A DNA stretch of 34,040 nt from CAJXUU01 sp963975265 (GTDB lineage: Bacteria; Bacteroidota; Bacteroidia; Chitinophagales; Saprospiraceae). Every line of letters starts with the position of its first letter. Within the stretch, counting starts at the first letter, position 1. The position numbers and the translations under genes were made by a program. This document shows, piece by piece, positions 8,027-16,982 of the stretch. The stretch covers positions 1 through 34,040 of the forward strand of contig CAXBGT010000032.1 of the NCBI GenBank assembly GCA_963975265.1. Reading direction: 5' to 3'. The notes below the pieces were generated by a model. The model was not told the DNA's origin. It saw only the letters and a list, made by a program, of their open reading frames with translations, and made no database searches.

Positions 8027-9862
8027 TTATATCACCCCATACAACTCACCACCTTTTCTAAACAACTTATCCACTTTAGCTACCACTTTAGCATCTTTGA
8101 CAAGTGGCGGCGCATGATGTGTTTTAATCCTTGCATCAATGATCAGCGGTCCTTCACACCCCCAATGTTTGTGTTCCACTCTTGTTTTTACACCATAAAT
8201 ATCATGAGAAGGGTTTGCTCTCGTAAAAGTAACCCACACAAAATTATTAAGTGTTTGACCTATGAAATTGACATCTTCGGTGAGTACGATCAGAGCTATC
8301 TCATCGAGATTAAGCGTAGCCAATTGTCTAGAAAGGTTCTCGATTTTTAGTTTCTCCGAAGTATAGTCTTTCCAACCTTCAACTTCCAGTGCTAATACTC
8401 CTGGCCGAGCTAAGGAAGCTGCCTTCACAAATGGAGGGAGACTTAAATTCTTAGGCTTTTCAATAGCTAATTTTCTTTTTACTTCTCCCCGACAAGCTAT
8501 TACGACTTTCGACCCTGAATTCCACCCTGATCCCGAATAATCGAGCGTATCAATTGTTGTCTTCGTTTGAAAGTGTAAATCTCTCATCCAATCCACTCTA
8601 GAGAGAAAATGATTGAAATACCTATCAATATCATGTGTATCAAGGTTCGGATCATCTTCTTCAGCGGCTATAAACATAAACTTCGCTAGTGATGTCTGTC
8701 CAGAGCCCAAAACTCTATTAGCAATGGTCAATATTTCTTCTGGCACCTTTTCTCGAAATGGCATATACCGCTCTTTCCCAATCGATATTAAAAGAGGGTG
8801 CACTCCTGCAGCATCTACAGCATTAATCTCTTTAAGTCCTGGAAATTCTCCGCCTGCTAATTCTTTGACCAATTCATGAATCAGATAACCGAAGCTACTG
8901 TCTTCCATCGGAGGTCTACCAACTACAGAGAAGTGCCATATTGCGTCTTTTCTATGATACACTCTATCCACATCCATAACAGGAAACGGATGTTCAAGAC
9001 TATAATATCCTAAGTGATCTCCAAAAGGGCCTTCTGGTTTTGTCTCTCCTTTTCTTATTCGTCCAGTAATAACAAAGTCTGCATCGCTTGATAGAAAATG
9101 TCCTAAGTCATCAAATTTATATCTGAACCTTCTTCCTCCCAACATCCCAGCAAATGTCAGTTCACTGATCTCTTCTGGCATGGGCATGATCGCTGAAAAT
9201 GCATGAGAAGGAAGTCCTCCCACAAATACAGAGCATTTAAATTCTTCATCACTTTTAAGATATTCTGTATGGTGATTCCCAATTCCTCGATGCAGTTGAT
9301 AGTGAAGCCCAATCTCTTTATTGGTTTCGTATTCATTCCCCGTCAATTGGATTCTATACATTCCAAGATTGGTCTTCATTGCATTTTTCTCACCTGGAGG
9401 TAAAGTCAAAACTTGTGGCATTGTCACAAATGCACCGCCATCCATCGGCCATGACTTTACAAGTGGCAATTTGTCAATCGTTGTTTGTCCATATTGCACA
9501 GCACCCTTACCCCAACTTTTCATTGGCAATGCTGATAATGCCGTAAAAGGTGCCGAAAGATATCTCAATGGATTCTTAAGTAATCTAGAAGGATCAGCCT
9601 TAAGTTCTATTACTTTCTTGACTTTTTCGATCGTATGTCTAAATAAGTAATCCGTCCTATCAAACGTTCCATAGATATTTGATAAGGCTCGAAATGGACT
9701 CCCTTTTACGTTTTCATAAAGTATAGCGGGCCCACCAGCTTCAAAAATTCGATTGTGAATCTCAGCCATTTCTAGATCAGGATCAACTTCAGACTTTATT
9801 CTCAATAACTGATTGCTCTTTTGGAGATCATCAACTACATTTTGCATGCTTCGGTAGCTCAT
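8027..9862 (-). CDS. UbiD-family prenyl-FMN-dependent decarboxylase
   Basis: 611 residues, longer than E. coli UbiD (about 500) but normal for the Bacteroidota type. UbiD enzymes remove or add CO2 on aromatic or unsaturated acids using prenylated FMN made by UbiX. Visible motifs: TNLGMYRIQL (164-173) with the cofactor-side arginine R170, GIGNHHTEYL (193-202), and KPEGPFGDHLGYY (275-287), where E277 and D282 fit the acid pair of the active site. In Bacteroidota a protein of this type is often tied to menaquinone synthesis, but the substrate cannot be read from sequence. UbiX is not in this window. fmt lies 142 bases upstream on the same strand. Confidence 0.88.
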   Translation of the reverse strand: MSYRSMQNVVDDLQKSNQLLRIKSEVDPDLEMAEIHNRIFEAGGPAILYENVKGSPFRALSNIYGTFDRTDYLFRHTIEKVKKVIELKADPSRLLKNPLRYLSAPFTALSALPMKSWGKGAVQYGQTTIDKLPLVKSWPMDGGAFVTMPQVLTLPPGEKNAMKTNLGMYRIQLTGNEYETNKEIGLHYQLHRGIGNHHTEYLKSDEEFKCSVFVGGLPSHAFSAIMPMPEEISELTFAGMLGGRRFRYKFDDLGHFLSSDADFVITGRIRKGETKPEGPFGDHLGYYSLEHPFPVMDVDRVYHRKDAIWHFSVVGRPPMEDSSFGYLIHELVKELAGGEFPGLKEINAVDAAGVHPLLISIGKERYMPFREKVPEEILTIANRVLGSGQTSLAKFMFIAAEEDDPNLDTHDIDRYFNHFLSRVDWMRDLHFQTKTTIDTLDYSGSGWNSGSKVVIACRGEVKRKLAIEKPKNLSLPPFVKAASLARPGVLALEVEGWKDYTSEKLKIENLSRQLATLNLDEIALIVLTEDVNFIGQTLNNFVWVTFTRANPSHDIYGVKTRVEHKHWGCEGPLIIDARIKTHHAPPLVKDAKVVAKVDKLFRKGGELYGVI

Positions 9863-10004
9863 ATTACTTTGGTCGTTTTATGTATATAATACAACGAGAT
9901 TATAGGTAAAGTGTTGACTGAATGAAAATCATCTACTTCCTTTTAATAAATGCCTGGTGGACAAAAGTTTCTAATCTAGAATTGGCAATTGCGTCCTTAA
10001 ATAT

Positions 10005-10937
10005 TTACCCTGCCATATTACCTTCTACTTTATATCCGTTCAAAAGCGATTTGATATCCATCATTTTTTTTCCCTGCATCTTCAAGTCAAGAATAGCTAG
10101 ATAACCGTCACTGCAAGCAACTTTCAAATACCTCTTATTATCAGTCAGTATTGTTCCTGGTTTGTGCTCTGGATCTAATTCTTCATCGGACATTCCTGAT
10201 TTCAAAACTTTACATTCCAGACCATCAATAGTAGTCCATGCAGTGGGAAACGGATTTAATCCTCTTACGTGATTATAAACATCCTTTGTAGTTTTCGAGA
10301 AGTCTATTTCGCAAGTCTCATGATAGATTTTTGGTGCTTTTGAGACTTGACTACTGTCTTGTTCCATTAGCTTAACCTCACCCGCTTGCACCGCCTTTAC
10401 TGTCTTTAGAACTACTTTCGCACCAATATGCATCAACCTTGTATAAACATCTCCAGTTGTATCCTCGTCCTCAATTTTAGTTCTTTCTTGAAATAACAAA
10501 TCGCCTGTATCTATTTCATGCTTTAGTTTGAAACTTGTCACTCCCGTTTCTTTAGCTCCTGTCATCACAGCCCAATGAATAGGTGCCGCTCCTCGAAATC
10601 TTGGTAATAATGACCCATGCAGATTATAAGTTCCATGTTCTGGCATATCCCATATCACTTCTGGGAGCATTCTAAAGGCAACTACAATCTGGAGGTCTGC
10701 TTTGAGCGCTCTTACTTGATCTACAAACTCAGGACTCTTCAGGTTCTTAGGTTGCAAGATATTCAGTCCTTGAGAAACAGCGTATTTTTTCACGTCGGAT
10801 TCAATTAACTTTTTACCTCCTCGACCTCCCATTTTATCCGTAGCGGTTATCACACCTACCACATCAAATCCATTCTCGACAAGAGTCTGCAACGCAGGTA
10901 CAGCAAACTCTGGCGTACCCATATATATTATTCTCAT
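10005..10937 (-). CDS. fmt: Methionyl-tRNA formyltransferase
   Basis: 310 residues. Transfers a formyl group from 10-formyl-tetrahydrofolate to initiator Met-tRNA. The N-terminal formyltransferase fold starts MRIIYMGTPEFAVPAL. The catalytic triad is visible as N105 and H107 in NLHGSLLPRFRGAAPIHWA (105-123) and D143 in HEIDTGDLL. The C-terminal OB-like domain holds GLNPFPTAWT. Length is normal. No deformylase neighbour is present. The start ATG at 10937 gives the conserved family N-terminus. Confidence 0.97.
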   Translation of the reverse strand: MRIIYMGTPEFAVPALQTLVENGFDVVGVITATDKMGGRGGKKLIESDVKKYAVSQGLNILQPKNLKSPEFVDQVRALKADLQIVVAFRMLPEVIWDMPEHGTYNLHGSLLPRFRGAAPIHWAVMTGAKETGVTSFKLKHEIDTGDLLFQERTKIEDEDTTGDVYTRLMHIGAKVVLKTVKAVQAGEVKLMEQDSSQVSKAPKIYHETCEIDFSKTTKDVYNHVRGLNPFPTAWTTIDGLECKVLKSGMSDEELDPEHKPGTILTDNKRYLKVACSDGYLAILDLKMQGKKMMDIKSLLNGYKVEGNMAG

Positions 10938-11149
10938 TTTTATTATTTTAATTCAATATCACAAGATCTATACGAATGGTTGGTGACTTAATAACCAATT
11001 CTAGTCACAAGTATATTAGGATTAAATTTAATATAGCATAAATTAGAAAACATATTTAACATATGAATGGTCCTCTATATCCTTAAATTCCATGATGTAG
11101 GCCTTATATTCGATATTCAGTCCAATAACAAAACCCAAATTTGCATATT

Positions 11150-12847
11150 ATGAAATTCGTACTAACCTTACTATTTACGTGTATTTGTCTCTTTTCATTT
11201 TCTCAATCTACTCTTATAGAAGGCTATATTTATGAAACTGGCAACAGAGGGTATATTGATGGTGTGAACATAACAGCAGAAAATATAGATAGTGAAAAGC
11301 TTATTGCAAAAACAACGACAAATATTGAAGGTTTTTTTACTATTGAAGTACCGATAAATACCAATGTGAGAATTTATGCCACCAAGGAAATGTTCGATGT
11401 TAAAAAAGTCGATATCCCTGTATCTGCAGGAAAAGCATTCATAAAGTTGGAAATGGGTAGAATGCCAGGATTCACTTTTGAAGTCACATTGGCAGAAAAA
11501 AGAGACAATGAAAACATCGTTGTTGACGCAATCAAAGGTGCAAGGGTAGAAGTTTACAACAATACAAAACGGGAAGCTGTGATGGACCTCAAAGAACATA
11601 TGTCTCCAGAATTCCAACTTAATCTTATAAAAGGGAACCACTATACCATTCTCATAAGAAAAGAAGGGTATCTATCTAAGAGAATGGAAGCAAAGGTCGA
11701 TGTAGAAGGATGTATTCTTTGTTTCGAAGGTGTAGGTAACGTTAATCCAGGAGTAGCTGATAACTTAACTGAGGGCAATAAATTTGGTGTTCTATTAGCG
11801 AACGTGGAAATGGAAAGAATATTTACTGGTAAAAAAATGGAGGTGCAAAATCTTTACTATGATACAAACAAGTCAAAATTGAGTGCTAATGCAAAGCAAG
11901 AGCTGCAAAAGGTTATAACGCTTATGAAAGACAATCCTAATTTAACTTTGGAGTTAGGGGCACATACTGACAGTAGAGGCAAAGACTCAGCTAATCAACA
12001 ATTATCTGAAAGAAGAGCCAAGTCTGCAGTAGATTATCTGATTATGAAAGGAGATATTGCGAAAGCGAGAATTGTATCAAAAGGTTATGGAGAGAATATG
12101 CTTCTCAATAATTGTGGCGATGGATCTAGATGTACAGAAGTCGAACATGCAAAAAACAGAAGAACTGAGTTGAAAATTGTGGGTATAACAAATGCAGCTG
12201 AAATTAAATCCCTCAAAAAGATGAAGGAAGAAGTGCATATGGGAGAAGAAATCCTACAATTATTGGAGCAAGAGGAAGTAAGAGCCGAAAGTGTAGAGGA
12301 ACTAGAAAAACGCCTTAAAAAAGAAATTGGTGAAATTGGGGAAGTTGAAGAAATTGAGGAGGTCATGGAGGTTGTAGAAGTCGAGAAACCTGAGGGCGTT
12401 GAAGACGTTGCTAAAGTTGAGGAAGATGAGGAAGATGAGGAAGTTGAGGAAGTTGAGGAAGTTGAGGAAGTTGAGGAAGTTGAGAAAGTTGAGGAAAACA
12501 AAGCGGTTAATGAACTTAAAAAAGAAATCCCTTTATCTGCAAAAGAAAAAAATGACTTTGACGACATGCCTGCTTTGGAAGTGATTGAGCCAAACACCAA
12601 AATATCCAGTAAGTCAAAAATTGTTCTTTATAGAAGCACTGAACCACTATCTGAGGAAAACCCTATATTCAAAAAAAATAAAAAAGTAGAAGTATTCAGA
12701 GATACAGATCGTACATTCAATTATATGATCGGTGGGTTCAAAACAAACAGTGATGCTCAATCATTTTATGATACATACATCAAATCTCAATATAAAGGAT
12801 CATTTTTAGCGACATTTATAGATGGAAAGATGATAAAAAATCAGTAG
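11150..12847 (+). CDS. OmpA-family outer-membrane protein with Glu/Val-rich tandem repeat
   Basis: 565 residues from the ATG at 11150 (the ATG at 11141 adds only MHI before a signal peptide). Order: signal peptide MKFVLTLLFTCICLFSFSQS; a carboxypeptidase-regulatory-like beta domain (about 22-95, LIEGYIYETGNRG... TTTNIEGFFTI); a second such region (about 110-190); an OmpA C-terminal peptidoglycan-binding domain (about 232-345) with LYYDTNKSKLS, GAHTDSRG, LSERRAKSAVDYL, SKGYGE and NRRTELKI; an acidic stretch (about 355-465) including a perfect EEV tandem repeat; and a C-terminal region (FNYMIGGFKTNSDAQSFYD) reminiscent of a SPOR fold. It probably anchors the outer membrane to peptidoglycan. It converges on the sulfotransferase gene 10 bases away. 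Confidence 0.85.
   Translation: MKFVLTLLFTCICLFSFSQSTLIEGYIYETGNRGYIDGVNITAENIDSEKLIAKTTTNIEGFFTIEVPINTNVRIYATKEMFDVKKVDIPVSAGKAFIKLEMGRMPGFTFEVTLAEKRDNENIVVDAIKGARVEVYNNTKREAVMDLKEHMSPEFQLNLIKGNHYTILIRKEGYLSKRMEAKVDVEGCILCFEGVGNVNPGVADNLTEGNKFGVLLANVEMERIFTGKKMEVQNLYYDTNKSKLSANAKQELQKVITLMKDNPNLTLELGAHTDSRGKDSANQQLSERRAKSAVDYLIMKGDIAKARIVSKGYGENMLLNNCGDGSRCTEVEHAKNRRTELKIVGITNAAEIKSLKKMKEEVHMGEEILQLLEQEEVRAESVEELEKRLKKEIGEIGEVEEIEEVMEVVEVEKPEGVEDVAKVEEDEEDEEVEEVEEVEEVEEVEKVEENKAVNELKKEIPLSAKEKNDFDDMPALEVIEPNTKISSKSKIVLYRSTEPLSEENPIFKKNKKVEVFRDTDRTFNYMIGGFKTNSDAQSFYDTYIKSQYKGSFLATFIDGKMIKNQ
12419..12490 (+). repeat. 9-bp coding tandem repeat GAGGAAGTT (8 units)
   Basis: Inside the OmpA-family gene: two GAGGAAGAT, five exact GAGGAAGTT and one GAGAAAGTT, encoding EED and EEV units. 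The period of 9 keeps the frame, so copy-number change alters length without breaking the gene. Confidence 0.9.
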
Positions 12848-12857
12848 CAATTCTTAG

Positions 12858-13427
12858 TCAAAACAAGTATTTGAAATAACTGATATCTCTTTTACACATG
12901 TTACTTACAAGCTCTTTACTTTCTGGCGAATAGTAATCTTGATATTCTTTTTTTTCTGTCATATTTGTATGTGGGATTTTTCCAACATCCACATTAATCA
13001 GTGAAAACATTTTTTTCGTTTCTTCCTCAAGATCTTCAAATCGATATAACGAAATCCGCTTAGAGTATGTACTTGGAAAATAGTCCAACTGGTTGTAATG
13101 AAAATAGGGGTCATTAGGCTTTGCCGCTAATTTTAGCTCTAAGAACTTCTGAAATTCTACGCTACTTTCTTCAATAGTATAGTCATTCCATTTATTGATT
13201 AAGCAATACCAGGATAGAATTCTATCCCATGGATTTCTCACCATACCTATGATTTTATAATCAGGATTCTCTTCTATCAGAATACGTTCTGACGAATTTA
13301 CATTACCATGTTCGGAAATTTCATCAACATCAGTTCGTAATTCTCGTTTTAGAAGATTCATGATACTAGTGCCCCCTGTCCGATGAACATGGATAAATAT
13401 GAATTTATACTTATGAGAAATTAGCAT
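12858..13427 (-). CDS. Sulfotransferase (PAPS-dependent) family protein
   Basis: 189 residues. Transfers sulfate from PAPS to a hydroxyl group of a carbohydrate or lipid. The 5'-phosphosulfate loop is HVHRTGGTSIMNLL (residues 13-26), and the 3'-phosphate site is MVRNPWDRILSWYC (about 62-75), the layout of carbohydrate-type (Sulfotransfer_2) enzymes. It is slightly short for the family but both PAPS elements are present. No signal peptide is seen, so it should act in the cytoplasm. It follows the YfhO-like gene by only 10 bases and is the last gene of the minus-strand group from 18247, suggesting modification of an envelope glycan or lipid. The acceptor is unknown. Confidence 0.82.
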   Translation of the reverse strand: MLISHKYKFIFIHVHRTGGTSIMNLLKRELRTDVDEISEHGNVNSSERILIEENPDYKIIGMVRNPWDRILSWYCLINKWNDYTIEESSVEFQKFLELKLAAKPNDPYFHYNQLDYFPSTYSKRISLYRFEDLEEETKKMFSLINVDVGKIPHTNMTEKKEYQDYYSPESKELVSNMCKRDISYFKYLF

Positions 13428-13437
13428 CTTTTGTATC

Positions 13438-15903
13438 CTAATATTCCTCTAAAACAGATTCCTCTCCTTTGAAGATTTTGTATCCAGCAAAACCGATCAC
13501 GACAAGAAGTAATATAGAAGAAATCAAACTTACTATTTTTCCTGTATTGTACGTGGAAGGCTTGAATTCAAATTTAATTACATGTTGTCCAGCAGGTACT
13601 TTCAATGCACGTAAAAGGTAATTAGCTCTTATGTGCTCTACTGGTTGATCATCTATGTATGCTTGCCAACCTAAATTAGGACCGTACCACACTTCCGAGA
13701 ATACTGCCAACTGATCAGATGTAGTGTTTGATGTATACTCCAAAGTGTTAGGAGTATATTTTGTAAGATTAATGGTTCCTTGCTTGTTAGGTGATAATCC
13801 AGATATATATCCTTTAAATTCCTCATGTACAATAGCTGTCAATGATGGGTCTAGCCCACTAAGAGCATCAATCTCAGAATTCGCATTAGGAACAGTCTTA
13901 ATATTATTTACAAACCAAGCATTACCTAAAGCTCCTGGGTTTTGTTGAGCCGCCGTTGATTTCTCCCCTGTAGGGATAATAAAATACTTCGTGTTTAGCA
14001 TATTGAGCACCGCTTGATTTCCATATGGATTTTGCTGTGATCTATTATTAAGGTGTCTGTCAATAACATCTTGTATTCTTTGTAATTTAGCAGCATGGTA
14101 TCCACCCACTGTTTTATGAAAATATGATGTATTGGCGGTATTATAGGTGTCCACAGTAAAATCTTGTACTCTATAATGAGGATCTTTATCAGCTAAAACC
14201 TGCAAATCAGCGGGTCTTTTTACAAATTGGTTTTCGTACTTCCTCTCGCTTACATAATTATCACCAAAGTAATTTTTACTTATAAGTGTTTGATCTGCCA
14301 CAGCTAATAAACCAACTACACCAATCATGATCAAATGACCAATTTTTCCTTTTAAATAGCCATATATCATCAATCCTGCCATCAGAACAAATCCAGCCGT
14401 ACGGAATGCGGAAGAAGTTAACAAGCCTGCCCTGTCTTCATATAGTGCCTGTAGTATTCTCTTATCACTACCCATTCTGGCATCATAAGCACTCTCAAAG
14501 GAAATCATAGAAGGACCTATCAAACCAAACAATACAGAGAACCCCGCTACTACCCCCATCGCAATCAGCAATGGTTTAATAAGTGTTGTTTTGTCTTCTC
14601 TTTTTAGTATCTCATTAAACCCAATTCCAGCCAATATCACAAGTAAGACACCTGTGATACTTAGTACTGAATTAGGAGTCCTGAATTTATTGAATAATGG
14701 AAAATAGTCAAACATAGTTTTGTTCAGAATATCAAAGTTCTTCCCCATCGACAGCAATAATGTAAATATAGTTCCAGTAACTAACCACCATTTAAATTTT
14801 CCAGGAACGATCAATGCACCTAAGAAAAACAAGAAAAAAACTATAGCTCCAAAGTAATATGGCCCCGCTGTACTCGGTAAGGTACCAAAGTAGGTGGGTG
14901 CTGAAACACTCTTTCGTTGACCAGTCACCTTAGCAAATTTTGAATCCTTTGAAAGCTCTTCCACTGTTCCCCCTCCTGCAGCATAAGGAATGAATACAGA
15001 CAATATATCCAGTGTCCCTCCAGACCATCCCATAGCGTAATCATAGTCGAGCCCTTTTACGGAGCTACTCGTTTTGGGAGCGGAATCAACGGCTGTCAAT
15101 ATAGGATTCCCTCTCATGGTTTCTTGACCGTACTCATAGGTAGGCATTAGTTTCGTGGCGGATGCTCCAACAGCTATTATGCTGCACGCTACTAGTATCC
15201 CTACCGCTTTAGCATATTGAGAAATTGCACCCTTCTGAACTGCATCTACAAGCGCAAAGATCATATACAGACTCAATGTAAGACCTAGATAATAAATCAT
15301 CTGAGGATGGTTCGCCATGACCGATATCCCTAAGAAAACTGTAAATATTGATCCTCCTAGCCAATATCGACCCTTCATAGTAAGAAGAACGCCAGCTATA
15401 ATGGGCGCAGATGTCATGATCGACCTTACTTTGGTTACGTGACCTGCACTCATAAGCATGAGGTTACTCGTCGACAAGCCAAATATAATTGCCATTATCA
15501 AACTCACCCATGAATTGACACCCATGACGATCAAGCATAAGTAGAGAGAGAGCATACCCATTATGAAAATACCTGCAGGTCTACCAATATAAAGATTTAA
15601 GCCTTTAGAAATATGCTGCGTTACATTATTTTGATGCTTTGTACTGATGTTATATGCTGGCATTCCCCCAAACATACTATTAGTCCATAAAGCTTCTTCA
15701 CCTGTCTCAGCTCTGTAACTATTCGCTTCTTCAGACGCTCCTCGATAAGCGGTAATATCACCCATATCCATTTTTTTACCTTGAAACTGGGGTATAAAAT
15801 AGATTACATTCACCAATAATATAGCCAATACGGCTATGATATGAGGTAAATTCTTTTTTAAATCAAACTTCATATTTCTTTTTTTATTCTCTGTTTTAGA
15901 CAA
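13438..15903 (-). CDS. YfhO-like polytopic membrane protein
   Basis: 821 residues with about 12-13 predicted membrane helices, starting at IIAVLAILLVNVIYFIP and ending with ISSILLLVVIGFAGYKIF. After the first helix a periplasmic-like loop holds FQGKKMDMGDITAYRG and GEEALWTNSMFGGMPAY. A large soluble domain (about 570-790) precedes the last helix and contains WYGPNLGWQAYIDDQPVEH and RALKVPAGQHVIKFEF. This layout is that of Bacteroidota YfhO-type proteins, thought to be GT-C-like glycosyltransferases or lipoteichoic/glycolipid modifiers. The initiating ATG could also be the one at M11 (15873). It sits 47 bases after the isoaspartyl peptidase gene and 10 before the sulfotransferase, in one likely transcript. 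Confidence 0.82.
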   Translation of the reverse strand: MSKTENKKRNMKFDLKKNLPHIIAVLAILLVNVIYFIPQFQGKKMDMGDITAYRGASEEANSYRAETGEEALWTNSMFGGMPAYNISTKHQNNVTQHISKGLNLYIGRPAGIFIMGMLSLYLCLIVMGVNSWVSLIMAIIFGLSTSNLMLMSAGHVTKVRSIMTSAPIIAGVLLTMKGRYWLGGSIFTVFLGISVMANHPQMIYYLGLTLSLYMIFALVDAVQKGAISQYAKAVGILVACSIIAVGASATKLMPTYEYGQETMRGNPILTAVDSAPKTSSSVKGLDYDYAMGWSGGTLDILSVFIPYAAGGGTVEELSKDSKFAKVTGQRKSVSAPTYFGTLPSTAGPYYFGAIVFFLFFLGALIVPGKFKWWLVTGTIFTLLLSMGKNFDILNKTMFDYFPLFNKFRTPNSVLSITGVLLVILAGIGFNEILKREDKTTLIKPLLIAMGVVAGFSVLFGLIGPSMISFESAYDARMGSDKRILQALYEDRAGLLTSSAFRTAGFVLMAGLMIYGYLKGKIGHLIMIGVVGLLAVADQTLISKNYFGDNYVSERKYENQFVKRPADLQVLADKDPHYRVQDFTVDTYNTANTSYFHKTVGGYHAAKLQRIQDVIDRHLNNRSQQNPYGNQAVLNMLNTKYFIIPTGEKSTAAQQNPGALGNAWFVNNIKTVPNANSEIDALSGLDPSLTAIVHEEFKGYISGLSPNKQGTINLTKYTPNTLEYTSNTTSDQLAVFSEVWYGPNLGWQAYIDDQPVEHIRANYLLRALKVPAGQHVIKFEFKPSTYNTGKIVSLISSILLLVVIGFAGYKIFKGEESVLEEY

Positions 15904-15950
15904 CTCTTATTATCAAATCAGTTAGATAATTGCCTTTATCAAATTAGCAC

Positions 15951-16982
15951 TTAATCTTCTTCTTTATATATTTTAACGACTCTTTCTCCAGGTTTAGCAA
16001 ATGCTCTATACATACCTGCTGTATTGAAATTCATAGCAACATTTCCATTCTGGTCAAGTGCTACAATTCCTCCATCTCCACCCTTTGCAACGAGTTTTTC
16101 ATTGATTATGTAATGCGCAGACTCCGCTAATGATTTACCACCATACTCCATCATTGCTGCAATATCTCTTGCAACTGTATATCTGATAAAAAATTCGCCA
16201 TGCCCAGTACATGAAACTCCACAAGTGGCATTATCAGCATATGTACCAGCACCTATTATTGGACTATCCCCTAACCTGTTGTATTTCTTATTTGTCATTC
16301 CTCCTGTACTCGTTCCTGCTGTGATATTCCCAGCTTGATCAAGGGCTACACATCCAACTGTGCCATGCTTTTTGTTTTTATCATCATCTTCTGAGAGTTC
16401 AGATTCCTCTTTTTCGGCTTTGAGGATTCTTTGTAAGCTTTCCCATCTTCTATCCGTCTTGAAATAAGCAGGATCTACGATTTCTATTCCATTCTTTTCT
16501 GCAAAATCTTCAGCCCCTTTTCCAGCCATCATCACGTGATCACTTTTTTCTAATACCGCTCTTGCCGCTGATATTGGATGTTTGATATTAGTTACTCCCC
16601 CAACTGCACCTGCATTTTGATCTTTTCCAAACATGATAGACGCATCCATCTCATTTTTACCTTCATGTGTAAATACAGCCCCTTTTCCAGCATTGAACAA
16701 TTCAGAATTTTCCATAAAATTGATCGTCTTTTCAACTGCATCAATGCTATTCCCTCCTGACTTTAAAATTGTTTCACCAATATCCAAGGCTTCATTCATT
16801 GCATCTCGATATGCCTGATCCTTTTCAGGTGTCATATTCTTCTTGAGTATAGTTCCAGCACCTCCGTGAATAACTATCGTATATGCAGGACGTTCAGCCT
16901 CCATTGTCTTTACTGTAGGAACATCATTGCATCCAATTACTACTAAACAGCAGAGCATAATTAATAAAGTCAATTGTTTCAT
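15951..16982 (-). CDS. Isoaspartyl peptidase / L-asparaginase, lipoprotein form
   Basis: 343 residues of the Ntn-hydrolase asparaginase type 2 family (IaaA-like), which cleaves beta-aspartyl dipeptides and asparagine. The precursor is self-cleaved before the nucleophile Thr208 in KHGTVGCVALD. Other conserved parts: VIHGGAG (37-43), NAGKGAVFTHEGKNEMDASIM (97-117), GAVGGVTNIKHPI, SPIIGAGTYAD and CTGHGEFFIR. A signal peptide with lipobox VIGC (Cys18) places it in the envelope as a lipoprotein. The ATG overlaps the stop of the acyltransferase gene by 4 bases, so translation is probably coupled. Confidence 0.93.
   Translation of the reverse strand: MKQLTLLIMLCCLVVIGCNDVPTVKTMEAERPAYTIVIHGGAGTILKKNMTPEKDQAYRDAMNEALDIGETILKSGGNSIDAVEKTINFMENSELFNAGKGAVFTHEGKNEMDASIMFGKDQNAGAVGGVTNIKHPISAARAVLEKSDHVMMAGKGAEDFAEKNGIEIVDPAYFKTDRRWESLQRILKAEKEESELSEDDDKNKKHGTVGCVALDQAGNITAGTSTGGMTNKKYNRLGDSPIIGAGTYADNATCGVSCTGHGEFFIRYTVARDIAAMMEYGGKSLAESAHYIINEKLVAKGGDGGIVALDQNGNVAMNFNTAGMYRAFAKPGERVVKIYKEED

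Noticed and set aside
12085..12600. 171-codon minus-strand ORF rich in Ser/Thr inside the OmpA-family gene
   Set aside because: It is the shadow of the Glu/Val repeat (TCNACN runs) on the opposite strand of a well-supported gene.
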